Of a stretch of DNA of 64,000 nucleotides, positions 44,784 through 52,560 are shown one piece after another (position 1 is the stretch's first letter; every line of letters begins with the position of its first letter). Made by a program: the position numbers and the translations under genes. A model generated the notes under the pieces. That model was not told the origin of the DNA. It did not search any database and was given only the letters and a program-made list of their open reading frames with translations. The stretch comes from an uncultured Flammeovirgaceae bacterium (GTDB lineage: Bacteria; Bacteroidota; Bacteroidia; Cytophagales; Cyclobacteriaceae): positions 1 to 64,000 of the forward strand of contig CAKZYA010000063.1 in NCBI GenBank assembly GCA_937883755.1, read 5' to 3'.

Positions 44784-45497
44784 ATGATTGATAAAAAGCA
44801 GAGAAAAATAATTAATGAAAGGATAGCGAAATACTTACTAGAAACATCTCAAGACGACAATCAAATAAAAAAGATTGCTTCCGAAGTTCTAAAAGAAGAA
44901 GCTGTTAATGAACTTAAGAGAGCTGAAGGGCAGTCAGTACTTCAGTTTTTAAGTATGCCTTTCACTATATTTTTTCTAAGCACAATCATAGTTGGTAGCT
45001 TTACCTACTTTTTCACTGAATGGCGCAAAACTGAATCAGAATACCAAAAAAATAAGCAACAAATATCAAAAATCATCACTGAATTAGATAACAGAATCGA
45101 GAGCTTGGAATTAGCAACTGATAGCGTAGGGTATCAAGTATACGATTTAGAACCCAACAGTTTTTTTCCTTTACCAATTGAGATTTATTATGGAAAAGGA
45201 TTCCGTGACTACGGCTACAGTGAATACAAGAATTTGAGTATGACCACTTTAGGAAATCAGCTTAATGATTTGAATACTAAAAAAGAATTTGAAAGCGATA
45301 CACTTAAAATAATTTTGAAAGATATTAAAACTCTGATTGACTCAAGTCTTTTCATTCGTGATGGTCAAAATGCAGTCATACCATTTGATACAATACTGGT
45401 TAGATATAGTGCGTGGAGAGAGAGAAACTCGATCTCGGCACTTCCCACAAGATCAGAATCTCCTTTAAAAATAGACTCGCAAAAGGATGCATTCTAA
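44784..45497 (+). CDS. Single-pass membrane protein with coiled coils
   Basis: A 237-residue protein. The N-terminal ~55 residues are charged helix (IINERIAKYLLETSQDDNQIKKIASEVL), followed by one membrane segment near 57-78 (MPFTIFFLSTIIVGSFTYFF), a coiled coil (about 82-115), and a mixed C-terminal domain (YYGKGFRDYGYSEYKNLSM). It lies 93 bp after the TIR-like gene on the same strand. It could be a third member of that locus, but the gap holds no obvious coupling signal. Family unknown. Confidence 0.6.
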   Translation: MIDKKQRKIINERIAKYLLETSQDDNQIKKIASEVLKEEAVNELKRAEGQSVLQFLSMPFTIFFLSTIIVGSFTYFFTEWRKTESEYQKNKQQISKIITELDNRIESLELATDSVGYQVYDLEPNSFFPLPIEIYYGKGFRDYGYSEYKNLSMTTLGNQLNDLNTKKEFESDTLKIILKDIKTLIDSSLFIRDGQNAVIPFDTILVRYSAWRERNSISALPTRSESPLKIDSQKDAF

Positions 45498-45728
45498 TAA
45501 TTCCTTAAAAGTGAATAATTTAAGAGTAGAGTCAGCAAGCCCAAAGTCAATAAAATATTCATGCTCTGTCTTTTCACTCCTGTAGATGGTCCTAGGAAAG
45601 GTGAGGTATAAACCGATTAACCGGCCCTCTTTCAGTTTTTGAATATTCTATGAATTGATAAGTAAGAACGGCCTGACTATTGCTTGCTAGATGACCTGCA
45701 TTGGTACAAATATCGCTGTAATATCAGC

Positions 45729-46064
45729 ATGAATAAGTTATCTCTATTCATCGTAGTATCGGCTATCTTCTTCCTCGCATCATGCAGTGATGGCACTGAT
45801 CCTGATCTAGCTTGGTTGGAGATCCATGTAACGGAATGTAGCCAGGTGCCGCAGTCCTATTCGCTGAAGGTTTACCGGGGTGAATGGCTGGTGAAGTCGC
45901 ATGAGTTTGATCAGAACACAGGCCAAGAGAATAGAACGGTTGTTGAGAACGCTTTACCTGGACCATACTACCTTGAAGTGGAATCGGGTGACTTGTGGGT
46001 AAGAGATACTGTGGCATTGTATCGCTCTAGTCGTAGGGTTGTTACAGTGGATTTGGAGCGATAG
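45729..46064 (+). CDS. Small lipoprotein
   Basis: A 111-residue lipoprotein from ATG 45729, chosen because it opens the signal peptide NKLSLFIVVSAIFFLASC; an upstream in-frame start at 45684 would add 15 residues before it. Lipobox FLASC gives Cys18. The mature part is a small beta-domain (ESGDLWVRDTVALYRSSRRVVTVDL). Family not recognised. It and the next lipoprotein are convergent. Confidence 0.65.
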   Translation: MNKLSLFIVVSAIFFLASCSDGTDPDLAWLEIHVTECSQVPQSYSLKVYRGEWLVKSHEFDQNTGQENRTVVENALPGPYYLEVESGDLWVRDTVALYRSSRRVVTVDLER

Positions 46065-46174
46065 TGAACAATCCGTCCGTTGTCCAAATTTCAGAGATGA
46101 ACTAACATTTTTGCGTTTGCCTGAGTTGCTAGTAATTCCTAAAAATATATAAGCTAATAGCAACCTGCTAAATA

Positions 46175-46990
46175 TTAATTGCAGTCATACAAGTATTTCT
46201 TGGGATAGCCAAATTCGTTCATTCTGTAGGTTCGTTGCCAAGATACAGTATCTATTCTGTTAGGAAACCTCGACGATTCGGTATTACGAAAGTACTGAGT
46301 TGGTATATAATCCGAAAGTGCTTGGTCTCTTAAGTCTATAAAGGGTAATCCTTTAAAGGGATTCTTCACCGTAGAATGTTCTGTCCATTCCTCACGTTGT
46401 CGGCCAGTCGTAACCGTATCACCATCTACTATTTGAAAACTATGCATGTCTTTTTGGATTAGATTCCCATTGTCATAAGTATAATCAATATAGCTGCTAG
46501 CTATACTAAATGGGTGATAATCTTCACGCCCATAGGTGCTTTCAATTCTAACAATTTTACCTTTATCGTCTCGCCATACTACTTCTTTGCGAATTGGCGG
46601 AAGTCCCGCTGCTGGTATGTTTGTAAGCCAGACTATCTCGTATTGATCAGTATATTCAAACTCCCAAAGGATGAGAGGTTTCGCATCATCATAAAATAAC
46701 TTTCGGGCGATGGACGCCACCCTATTTCCTTCATAAATTACAGTATCATGGTATGCTTTCTGTTGATAATTTGTATAGCGCTCATAATAGGTTTTGTCTA
46801 TAACTCTACCTCGTTCATCATAGGTCAGCACATAAGTATAGTCGATAATAGAACCCTTATCTATGCGTGAGTAATTCTCTGCATAGTGAGTTAAAAGACA
46901 TACAGGAGGGCTAATAACATCTTCTTCGGTGCAGGTAAACAAAACAAAACTCGATAGGAATAAAGGAAGGATAAATCGGTAGTATTTCAT
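46175..46990 (-). CDS. Lipoprotein with RHS/YD-like repeat strands
   Basis: A 271-residue lipoprotein from ATG 46990 (KYYRFILPLFLSSFVLFTC, lipobox LFTC); an upstream start at 47008 adds 6 residues. The body has repeated strand pairs such as YVLTYDERGRVIDKTYYERY, YTDQYEIVWL and IDYTYDNGNLIQKDMHSF, similar to the YD/RHS-like lipoproteins common in Bacteroidota. It is probably periplasmic or surface-attached. Its function is unknown. Confidence 0.7.
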   Translation of the reverse strand: MKYYRFILPLFLSSFVLFTCTEEDVISPPVCLLTHYAENYSRIDKGSIIDYTYVLTYDERGRVIDKTYYERYTNYQQKAYHDTVIYEGNRVASIARKLFYDDAKPLILWEFEYTDQYEIVWLTNIPAAGLPPIRKEVVWRDDKGKIVRIESTYGREDYHPFSIASSYIDYTYDNGNLIQKDMHSFQIVDGDTVTTGRQREEWTEHSTVKNPFKGLPFIDLRDQALSDYIPTQYFRNTESSRFPNRIDTVSWQRTYRMNEFGYPKKYLYDCN

Positions 46991-47026
46991 AGTAGCAGAG
47001 TTCGCCACCTACAAAAATACAATTAT

Positions 47027-47230
47027 TTATAGATATTGAATAATTAAATCTTCCCACTGCATTTTAGTAAGCACCATTTCACGGTATTGCTGTCCGTTAG
47101 GAGATTTATATTTCACGGCTCGGATTTGAGCCATGCCTTCATCTTTACAATCTTGATTAATTTGATCACAATCTCTGAGAACGTTTTTATGGTGTCTACC
47201 AGTAAGCTCCGCAATCTGACGGGAGGTCAT
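47027..47230 (-). CDS. Rha-like phage regulatory protein, short form
   Basis: A 67-residue protein. Its start MTSRQIAELTGRHHKNVLRDCDQI matches the N-terminal winged-HTH of Rha/phage-regulatory proteins, and the middle (YKSPNGQQYREMVLTKMQWEDL) fits the same family, but the usual C-terminal half is missing. It may be a natural minimal form or a remnant. It supports the phage-related origin of this part of the element. Confidence 0.7.
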   Translation of the reverse strand: MTSRQIAELTGRHHKNVLRDCDQINQDCKDEGMAQIRAVKYKSPNGQQYREMVLTKMQWEDLIIQYL

Positions 47231-47465
47231 CGTTTGTTGATTCGTTAAGTCTTTTTACCTAGTAAAACCAGAAAGAAGTTGAAAAATTGGCATTTATGCT
47301 TTTGGATACTCTATCTAGAGAAACACCATTCTTCAACAATCCCGAGTATATAGTTAACATATGGAGAACCGAATCATTACCTTTAATCCAGCGAGAATTA
47401 ACATGTAGAAAATTGCTCATTTTGAGTAATAGTTCGTCTACACTTGATCAGATAACTTATTCCTT

Positions 47466-48551
47466 ATGGCTAGAATACTTACTGAATCCATCTATGGAGA
47501 TAAAATTGATAGTACAGGAAAGATTATTTCCTTCAGTAGGTATGGATTTGAACAAAAAATCATAGGAAGAAAAGACTGTTTTATTTGTGGGGCTAGGCAA
47601 GATGGTTATAAGAAATTTAATGAGGAACACATCATTCCAGACTGGGTAATTAGCAAATATAGTTCACCAAAAAAGCTTGTTGGTCTACCTAATTTAACAA
47701 AGTATAGATTAAATCAATACAAAGTTCCCTGTTGTAAAGAATGTAATCAGAGAATGGGTAAAGAGATAGAGCAGCCAGTTAGTCGCTTGTTTGAATTGTC
47801 TCATCAAGAGTTTTTCAATAAAATCACTCAAAACCAAGATAACCATCTACTTCTCTATCGTTGGATGTGTTTAATATATTTTAAGATCTTTTACAAAGAT
47901 ACATTTCTGAAAGCTGATCGAAGCGATCCGAATTCGGATGCTAGAATAGGTGATATTTATGATTGGCATAATATCCATTTCATTCACAATATTGCCAGAA
48001 GTCACTATTCGGGTTTGGAAATTCAACCCAATGTAGTCGGTTCAACCCTAATCCTTTCCGCCTTACCAATTTCTTTAGATAAGGGAGGGATTTTCCTTAC
48101 CTACTATAATAACCCATGTTTAAAGATTAATATCAATGGAATATGTGTAATAATGATGCTCATGGATGCTGGTTTCTTCGATCATAACTTTTTCTCTAGT
48201 CTCTTCAGCGATTTTAATCATCAGTTATCGGTAGATCAATTAACAGAAATCATGGCGTTTTTGATCTATGGTAATACTAGGCTTAAAGAAAATCCAGTAT
48301 TTTGGTTTAAGCATTCTCCCTCATTTAGAGTTCAGGCTGAACTACCAAAGGCTGTTGTATTGAATGAGGTCGAAAAGTATACAAAAGAAGAGATACACTA
48401 CCGTTTAGTTGAAGGACCCTTAAGAAGAAATAATCCAGGACCTGAGACTGAGGCTTTACTAGATAGAATTAGAAGAGAAGGCGGGTCAACACTGTACGAT
48501 GAAAATGGAAAGCCTGTGGATATCTCAAAAATTACAAGAAAAGAGAGGTGA
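47466..48551 (+). CDS. HNH endonuclease-domain protein
   Basis: A 361-residue protein. The N-terminus carries an HNH-type motif: CFICGARQDG (near residue 39), EEHIIPDWV (near 54) and CCKECNQRMGKEIE (near 88), so Cys pairs bracket the catalytic His. The remaining 250 residues are helical with mixed strands, family not recognised. It may be a nuclease used in defence, packaging or element competition. The start at ATG 47466 is chosen because the sequence from there reads continuously into the motif (ISFSRYGFEQKIIGRKD). Confidence 0.75.
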   Translation: MARILTESIYGDKIDSTGKIISFSRYGFEQKIIGRKDCFICGARQDGYKKFNEEHIIPDWVISKYSSPKKLVGLPNLTKYRLNQYKVPCCKECNQRMGKEIEQPVSRLFELSHQEFFNKITQNQDNHLLLYRWMCLIYFKIFYKDTFLKADRSDPNSDARIGDIYDWHNIHFIHNIARSHYSGLEIQPNVVGSTLILSALPISLDKGGIFLTYYNNPCLKININGICVIMMLMDAGFFDHNFFSSLFSDFNHQLSVDQLTEIMAFLIYGNTRLKENPVFWFKHSPSFRVQAELPKAVVLNEVEKYTKEEIHYRLVEGPLRRNNPGPETEALLDRIRREGGSTLYDENGKPVDISKITRKER

Positions 48552-48574
48552 AATATGCCGGTAGAAATTACTAA

Positions 48575-49216
48575 TTATTCCTCATCCTGTCCTGCAAACT
48601 TAATAATCTTTAACCACTGGATTTCACTGTGAATTATGAATAACAGAAGTAGGCATAATAAAATTGAGATCATAGACGCTTCATAATCCTGATTCAAGCT
48701 TGCAAAAGAAATTGCTATAGCACTTAGGATAATCGGGAATACAATATCGATATATTTACCCTTACCAATGGCCTTAATAATCTTTATGTTACTTTTAAAT
48801 TGCCTTGCGCGATAATACATATTCAAGTAGCCAAAGGTTGTTGTAATACATAAAACAGCAAAAGAATAAAACCAGAGATTAGAACTTCCAAAAATGCTGT
48901 TGATTAATAGAAACTCTGAAATTGAAATAGAAAAGGGGATCAGCGTATCAGCTATTCTTGGATACCAATGAAATTGCTGTACAGCCATTCTATACTCATT
49001 CCATGTAATTATTATCACTAATACAGACGAAATAATTTTTAACCATCCCTCAAGAGTTAGATTGGCTATAGAATTACCTTCACTGTTGATCTGATTCATT
49101 ACTAAGGTAGCAAGTAGTCCTAGTAATATACTTTGAAGAATACTAATTAAGGTTAGGTAAATAGAAGTAAAAGACTCATTAAGTCTAGACTGTAGCTTTT
49201 CTCTAGCATCTTCCAT
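48575..49216 (-). CDS. Six-TM membrane protein, paralog A
   Basis: A 213-residue membrane protein with about six helices and a conserved N-terminus (EKLQSRLNESFTSIYLTLISILQSILLGLLAT). It is clearly a paralog of the next gene: both share LTLISILQSxLLG, VIIxTWNEYRM, W(F/Y)P(K/R)x(T/A)DT and the final SE(I/R)QW. The family is not recognised. Two copies in tandem with slightly different sequences suggest a two-subunit channel or a duplicated toxin/immunity-type protein. Confidence 0.7.
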   Translation of the reverse strand: MEDAREKLQSRLNESFTSIYLTLISILQSILLGLLATLVMNQINSEGNSIANLTLEGWLKIISSVLVIIITWNEYRMAVQQFHWYPRIADTLIPFSISISEFLLINSIFGSSNLWFYSFAVLCITTTFGYLNMYYRARQFKSNIKIIKAIGKGKYIDIVFPIILSAIAISFASLNQDYEASMISILLCLLLLFIIHSEIQWLKIIKFAGQDEE

Positions 49217-49305
49217 TTTGGTAAGGTTACAATAGTTTACTTATTCGGCCAGCTTGGTTTAAAAAAACTCGTGATAGTTAAATCAGATCTAAAATATATT
49301 TTTTG

Positions 49306-49968
49306 TTATTCTTCTCTTTGTTTAGAAAATCGAATAATACGTTGCCACTGCCTCTCACTATGAATCATAAAAATTACCAACAAAACTAGAGTAGTTAAAG
49401 ACATAATTATTTGGATTGTCTCTGACAAATCGTATTTTGAAATAGAAAAACCAAATAATAAAGTAACAATAAGGTAAGCTATACACGCTGCTTTATCAAT
49501 TTCCACCCCCGTACCAATTACATCTAAAATATCTTTGTTTAAGCTCTCTTTGTTAATAGTTAACCTCTCTGCTCGAAAGTACATATGGTAAAACCCTACA
49601 AAAGAAGTAAAATAAAAAAAGCTCATGGAGTAGAACCAAGAATTCGAAGGCTCAAAGGAATAACGAATTACAAAAAATTCAGCAATTGCAACTCCAAAAG
49701 GTACTATTGTATCGGTAGTTTTAGGAAACCATACGAATTGTGTTGCACCCATTCTATACTCATTCCAAGTTACAATAATAACCAGTAATGAGGTAATAGC
49801 TCTTATAAAGACTTCATTTCCTATATCATAAATCGAGTCTATATTGTTATTGAATTCAGCAGCAAGATAACCTAATAACATGCTTTGAAGAATACTAATC
49901 AGGGTTAGATAAGAAGGGCTAAATGACTCTTGCAATCTAACTCGGAGTTTCTCATGTGATTCAGTCAT
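49306..49968 (-). CDS. Six-TM membrane protein, paralog B
   Basis: A 220-residue paralog of the gene downstream of it, with the same six-helix pattern and motifs (VRLQESFSPSYLTLISILQSMLLG; VIIVTWNEYRMGATQFVWFPKTTDTIVPF). An insert near residues 140-155 (INKESLNKDILDVIGTG) differs from paralog A. Gap to A is 89 bp. A minus-strand terminator lies 130 bp upstream, so the pair is its own transcription unit. Confidence 0.7.
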   Translation of the reverse strand: MTESHEKLRVRLQESFSPSYLTLISILQSMLLGYLAAEFNNNIDSIYDIGNEVFIRAITSLLVIIVTWNEYRMGATQFVWFPKTTDTIVPFGVAIAEFFVIRYSFEPSNSWFYSMSFFYFTSFVGFYHMYFRAERLTINKESLNKDILDVIGTGVEIDKAACIAYLIVTLLFGFSISKYDLSETIQIIMSLTTLVLLVIFMIHSERQWQRIIRFSKQREE

Positions 49969-50104
49969 ATAATTAGGTAATGAATTAAGCCATAGGATGG
50001 ATCTTATTTACAAGCTTAATCTAACTGTATTCCTTTAGAAGAAAAATACCCAATAATAGGTATTTTTCTAACTTACATTGGGATATTTTATAATACCATC
50101 TTTT

Positions 50105-50136
50105 GAGTAAAAAAGCCCGATCAAAAAGACCGGGCT
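50105..50136 (-). terminator. Rho-independent terminator (minus strand)
   Basis: On the minus strand the sequence reads AGCCCG, a short loop, CGGGCT, then seven T. It lies 53 bp after the stop of the 50189-50494 gene and ends that transcript before the paralogous membrane genes. Confidence 0.85.
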
Positions 50137-50188
50137 ATATTTAACACTCTAATACTATTCATTACTATACCATGCCCTTAACAAATAA

Positions 50189-50494
50189 TCAAGCATAGGG
50201 GTGATAGGGATTCTCTTCCAATTGATAAACAATCTTCTGAGAAGGGACAACCACCCACCGCTGATCTACGAGATAAATCTGTTCATCGTCTGATTCGTAC
50301 TCACAGAGTAAATCAGAGATAGAGTACTCTTTGTCAAAGTTTAACTCCTGATGAATTAACTTCTGAATTTCTTCATCCGTCATGTTAATAACAGGAGCAC
50401 GTTCTAACTCAAAGTTGGGAGTCCAAAATAGAGACTCATCTTGACTGGGAGCATCTTCAAGAAGCTCCGCAATTGAATAATCAATTGATTCCAT
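50189..50494 (-). CDS. Hypothetical acidic protein
   Basis: A 101-residue protein, very acidic, with no signal peptide or membrane segment (SIAELLEDAPSQDESLFW; TDEEIQKLIHQELNFDKEYSISDLLCEYESDDEQIYL). It ends RWVVVPSQKIVYQLEENPYHPY. The strongly acidic character and position in a mobile element would suit a small inhibitor or DNA mimic, but nothing proves this. A clear terminator follows it. Family not recognised. Confidence 0.55.
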   Translation of the reverse strand: MESIDYSIAELLEDAPSQDESLFWTPNFELERAPVINMTDEEIQKLIHQELNFDKEYSISDLLCEYESDDEQIYLVDQRWVVVPSQKIVYQLEENPYHPYA

Positions 50495-50735
50495 GGTAAT
50501 GAATTTTTAAATTTTTGAAAATAATTTAAAGTTGGCATCCACCAGAAGTGTGTTGAATGCCCCAGACCATACCATATCTTAAGGAACATAATATATAAAT
50601 AGTTAATTAGAGTCTTCTGAAATCTTTATTCTACCTTCAGCCTCTAAATTCATGCAGAAACTAAAGCTAATACAAGGGGAGTCTAGCATAGAATAGCTAA
50701 CTCTTTCCTAGTACCATTTAGTATCTCCCGAATAT

Positions 50736-50912
50736 CTACCGAGGTATTTCAGCGTTCAGTAATCGGTCTAAGTAAAAAGTCGCCATTTGAGCAATTGCCT
50801 CTTCTAATTGTCGCTTACTAGGTATTTTACCTGTCCGCTCCCACCGATTAATTGTGGAGGGTGACTTACCTTTTATTTTGGCTAAATCTTTCGTAGTCAG
50901 CTTTACTTTCAT
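50736..50912 (-). CDS. Small HTH protein, Cro/XRE- or MerR-like
   Basis: A 58-residue protein from ATG 50912 (a GTG at 50936 would add 8 residues and overlap the upstream gene). It has one helix-turn-helix, LTTKDLAKIKGKSPSTINRWERTGKIP, of the kind found in small phage regulators, then an amphipathic tail. It directly follows the repressor-like gene, so both are likely one leftward regulatory transcript. Confidence 0.65.
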   Translation of the reverse strand: MKVKLTTKDLAKIKGKSPSTINRWERTGKIPSKRQLEEAIAQMATFYLDRLLNAEIPR

Positions 50913-50916
50913 AGTG

Positions 50917-51129
50917 TTACCCGTTACCGACTCCACTTGAGCCGTTTAAGTCTTCAAAAGATACTGATTTTATTTTCCCCAAGATGTCAAGAATTTTCTT
51001 AACCTCATGATAGGTAAATGTACCATCCTTTTTCTTACGATAGTATGTGGAGTAACTGAGATCAAGCTCTTTGGCTAAATACTCATTTTTTAGTCCTCTT
51101 TCACTCAATAAATCTTCTAAACGATTCAT
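50917..51129 (-). CDS. Repressor-like HTH protein
   Basis: A 70-residue DNA-binding protein: LEDLLSERGLKNEYLAKELDLSYSTYYRKKKDGTFTYHEVKKILDIL is a compact XRE-like helix-turn-helix. It is divergent from the gene at 51248, with two 20-bp operator-like repeats in between, one over the rightward promoter. It probably represses that promoter and sets the dormant/active choice of the element. Confidence 0.7.
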   Translation of the reverse strand: MNRLEDLLSERGLKNEYLAKELDLSYSTYYRKKKDGTFTYHEVKKILDILGKIKSVSFEDLNGSSGVGNG

Positions 51130-51156
51130 ACCTTAAATATACGAATTGAAAACTTT

Positions 51157-51228
51157 ATATGCTATATATGACATATTTATTTATCAAATAATTGCGTATG
51201 AAATATTAATATGTTATATTTGACATAT
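51157..51228. promoter_or_regulatory. Two operator-like direct repeats
   Basis: ATATGCTATATATGACATAT (51157-51176) and ATATGTTATATTTGACATAT (51209-51228) agree at 18 of 20 positions, 52 bp apart. They sit between the divergent repressor-like gene and 51248. Copy 2 covers the -7 box of the rightward promoter. Spacing is about five helical turns, so bound dimers could meet on one DNA face. Confidence 0.65.
51192..51222 (+). promoter_or_regulatory. Bacteroidota-type promoter for the 51248 gene
   Basis: A -7 box TATATTTG (51215-51222, fits TAnnTTTG) with a -33 TTG at 51192-51194 and a 20-bp spacer. It lies 25 bp before the ATG. The operator-like repeat overlaps the -7 box. Confidence 0.6.
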
Positions 51229-51247
51229 AAATTAATCATTCTTAGTT

Positions 51248-51802
51248 ATGAAAACACAAACCCCTTCCAACGTTAATCAATCAAAGACCTCTGTGAGTCT
51301 TTATGAACCTGACCAGATGGTTAGCTTCGCAGCGCATTTACAAACCTTCTTCACGGAGAACAACCTGCTGTCCGACATCCAGGGTAAAGCCTATGTGAAA
51401 GTACCCGTTTGGCAATATGCCGGAACTAAGCTCGGTATCATCCCAATGGTAGAAGAAGTCGCCAATCAATCCAGTGATAAGGAGATTTGCTACCAAACGA
51501 AAGTAGCTCTACTTAATATCAAAACCAATGAGTACGTTGGATGTGGATTCGGTCTGTGCTCTAACCGGGAATCTGGTAAGAAGAACAAACCTGCCTTTGC
51601 TATCCAGTCACTGAGCCAGACCAGAGCCATCGGTAAAGCCTACCGAAACCTATTAGGCTGGGTAATAGAACTTGCTGGCTTTGAAGCTGAATCTTTAGAA
51701 GATAATGCTATAGTGAGCACTAGGTCGGATGAAGCTTTAAAGGAAGCGTTAGCCAGTATGGAACAGAGCAAAGCATCCATTGCTAAACGGGTATACTGCT
51801 AG
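51248..51802 (+). CDS. Conserved phage-type protein, possibly single-strand-annealing recombinase, with apparent frameshift
   Basis: A 184-residue frame. The segment IQGKAYVKVPVWQYAGTKLGIIP followed by CYQTKVALLNIKTNEYVGCGFGLC and AIQSLSQTRAIGKAYRNLLGWVIELAGFEAE resembles a phage protein group with an SxxQTRAxxKAYR motif, whose members often sit where recombination proteins do. I cannot assign it to RecT, ERF or Rad52 with confidence. The stop at 51802 is probably premature. Shifting frame near 51785 continues as LLALNHECISQDERDQMFSC…KVQHKINQYDLDNH to a stop at 51942, a plausible C-terminal helical domain. This is either a real frameshift or programmed slippage. The gene is driven by the operator-controlled promoter. 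Confidence 0.6.
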   Translation: MKTQTPSNVNQSKTSVSLYEPDQMVSFAAHLQTFFTENNLLSDIQGKAYVKVPVWQYAGTKLGIIPMVEEVANQSSDKEICYQTKVALLNIKTNEYVGCGFGLCSNRESGKKNKPAFAIQSLSQTRAIGKAYRNLLGWVIELAGFEAESLEDNAIVSTRSDEALKEALASMEQSKASIAKRVYC

Positions 51803-51973
51803 CTCTCAATCATGAGTGTATCAGTCAAGACGAACGCGATCAGATGTTCTCCTGTATCTACTCCATGTCATCCGAGCGTTGTGAGCAGGCCTTAGCGAAA
51901 GTGCAGCATAAGATCAATCAGTACGACTTAGATAATCACTAATCAATCATTATTCACCCTTAATTAGATCAAG

Positions 51974-52183
51974 ATGAACCATTCAGCTATTAACACTAGA
52001 ACAGACGATTTCCTATTAGAAATACCTAACGATACTAAACTACTGCATACTGTAGGAACACTCAATGAACTGAGTAAAGGCTTAGAAGATCAGCCAGAAT
52101 ATCAACAGGCAATTAGTGAAGCTGTTTCTATAATAGACTTAATTAGCAGGTATAGAGAGCAAGTAGAGAATTCTAGGCAATAG
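51974..52183 (+). CDS. Small hypothetical protein, 69 residues
   Basis: A soluble helical protein (AINTRTDDFLLEIPNDTKLLHTVGTLNELSKGLED, then ISEAVSIIDLISRYREQV). It starts 31 bp after the apparent end of the frameshifted gene and is likely co-transcribed with it. No family recognised. Confidence 0.5.
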   Translation: MNHSAINTRTDDFLLEIPNDTKLLHTVGTLNELSKGLEDQPEYQQAISEAVSIIDLISRYREQVENSRQ

Positions 52184-52220
52184 GTTGATTTAGTCAATAA
52201 TGAGTAAATTTGTTGCCAGT

Positions 52221-52280
52221 TTGTTACTCAAACCTTACCTATACCAAATTTCCAAAGTGGTATTATCTGACTATCAGATA
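52221..52280. promoter_or_regulatory. Right-end arm-like heptamer and dyad
   Basis: One TTGTTAC (52221-52227) matches the heptamer repeated in front of the integrase at the other end. A 7-bp dyad TATCTGA-CTA-TCAGATA lies at 52264-52280, 33 bp from the attR core. Both are candidate recombinase or excisionase sites. Confidence 0.5.
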
Positions 52281-52296
52281 GTTGTAGTAAAACATC

Positions 52297-52560
52297 TCAC
52301 TTTAGGTATATTTCCACAAAAAAATTCCATTCAGCATTAGCAATGGCTTCGCTGGGTGTACTAAGATACGCTTCTCCGGCAGCTACATCATTTAAGTGTA
52401 ATTGCCCGGCCAGTACCTCAAACTTTGTGGTTTCCCCTAACCAAGTTGGGTTATCAGTAAAATTACCATCCGAAAAATCATCAGTTACCTGAGCGTAGGC
52501 ACTCAGAGTAAAAAAGCCAAATAAGAATCCCCAACCTGTTTTTTTCAATTTAGTAAGCAT
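52297..52560 (-). pseudogene. N-terminal fragment of the interrupted lamin-tail/Ig-like protein
   Basis: An 87-residue open frame with a clear signal peptide (KTGWGFLFGFFTLSAYAQ) and mature start DDFSDGNFTDNPTWLGETT, the usual beginning of Bacteroidota LamG-like domains. It continues to EAIANAEWNFFVEI and then runs into element DNA (YLK, stop). The C-terminal half at 29896-25120 begins exactly where this one ends: WNFFVE here joins IAENPSSTNF there, same codon phase (GTG-GA|G). It is therefore the missing head of that gene, about 22 kb away. Positions 52297-52312 belong to the element. Confidence 0.85.
52313..52320 (+). other. attR core (TCCACAAA)
   Basis: Right copy of the 8-bp core. DNA to the right is host coding sequence (the head of the split gene); to the left is the GTATATT arm (52306-52312), which is the inverse of the AATATAC arm beside attL. 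Confidence 0.85.

Larger units (their letters stand above)
29897..52320. mobile_element. 22.4-kb integrated element, possible phage satellite, inside the lamin-tail gene
   Basis: The boundaries are set by an 8-bp direct repeat TCCACAAA (29897-29904; 52313-52320). Deleting the DNA between the copies restores the interrupted host gene exactly in frame. A tyrosine integrase lies 155 bp inside the left end. Joining the two ends gives GTATATT-TCCACAAA-G-AATATAC, an inverted-arm core of the kind tyrosine recombinases bind. The element carries an AlpA-like regulator, RepA-like ATPase with iterons, TerS-like and tape-measure-like genes, mixed cargo, and a repressor/operator switch. It is visibly AT-richer than the host DNA over most of its length. 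No capsid, portal, large terminase or conjugation genes were recognised, so it resembles a phage satellite more than a prophage or ICE. Confidence 0.9.

Noticed and set aside
47287-47565. 92-residue plus-strand frame upstream of the HNH gene
   Set aside because: It overlaps the HNH gene by 100 bp in another frame, has no ribosome site and no recognisable domain; the HNH start at 47466 reads better.
29897-52320. Integrative and conjugative element
   Set aside because: No relaxase, TraG-like ATPase or other conjugation gene is recognisable in the 22 kb.
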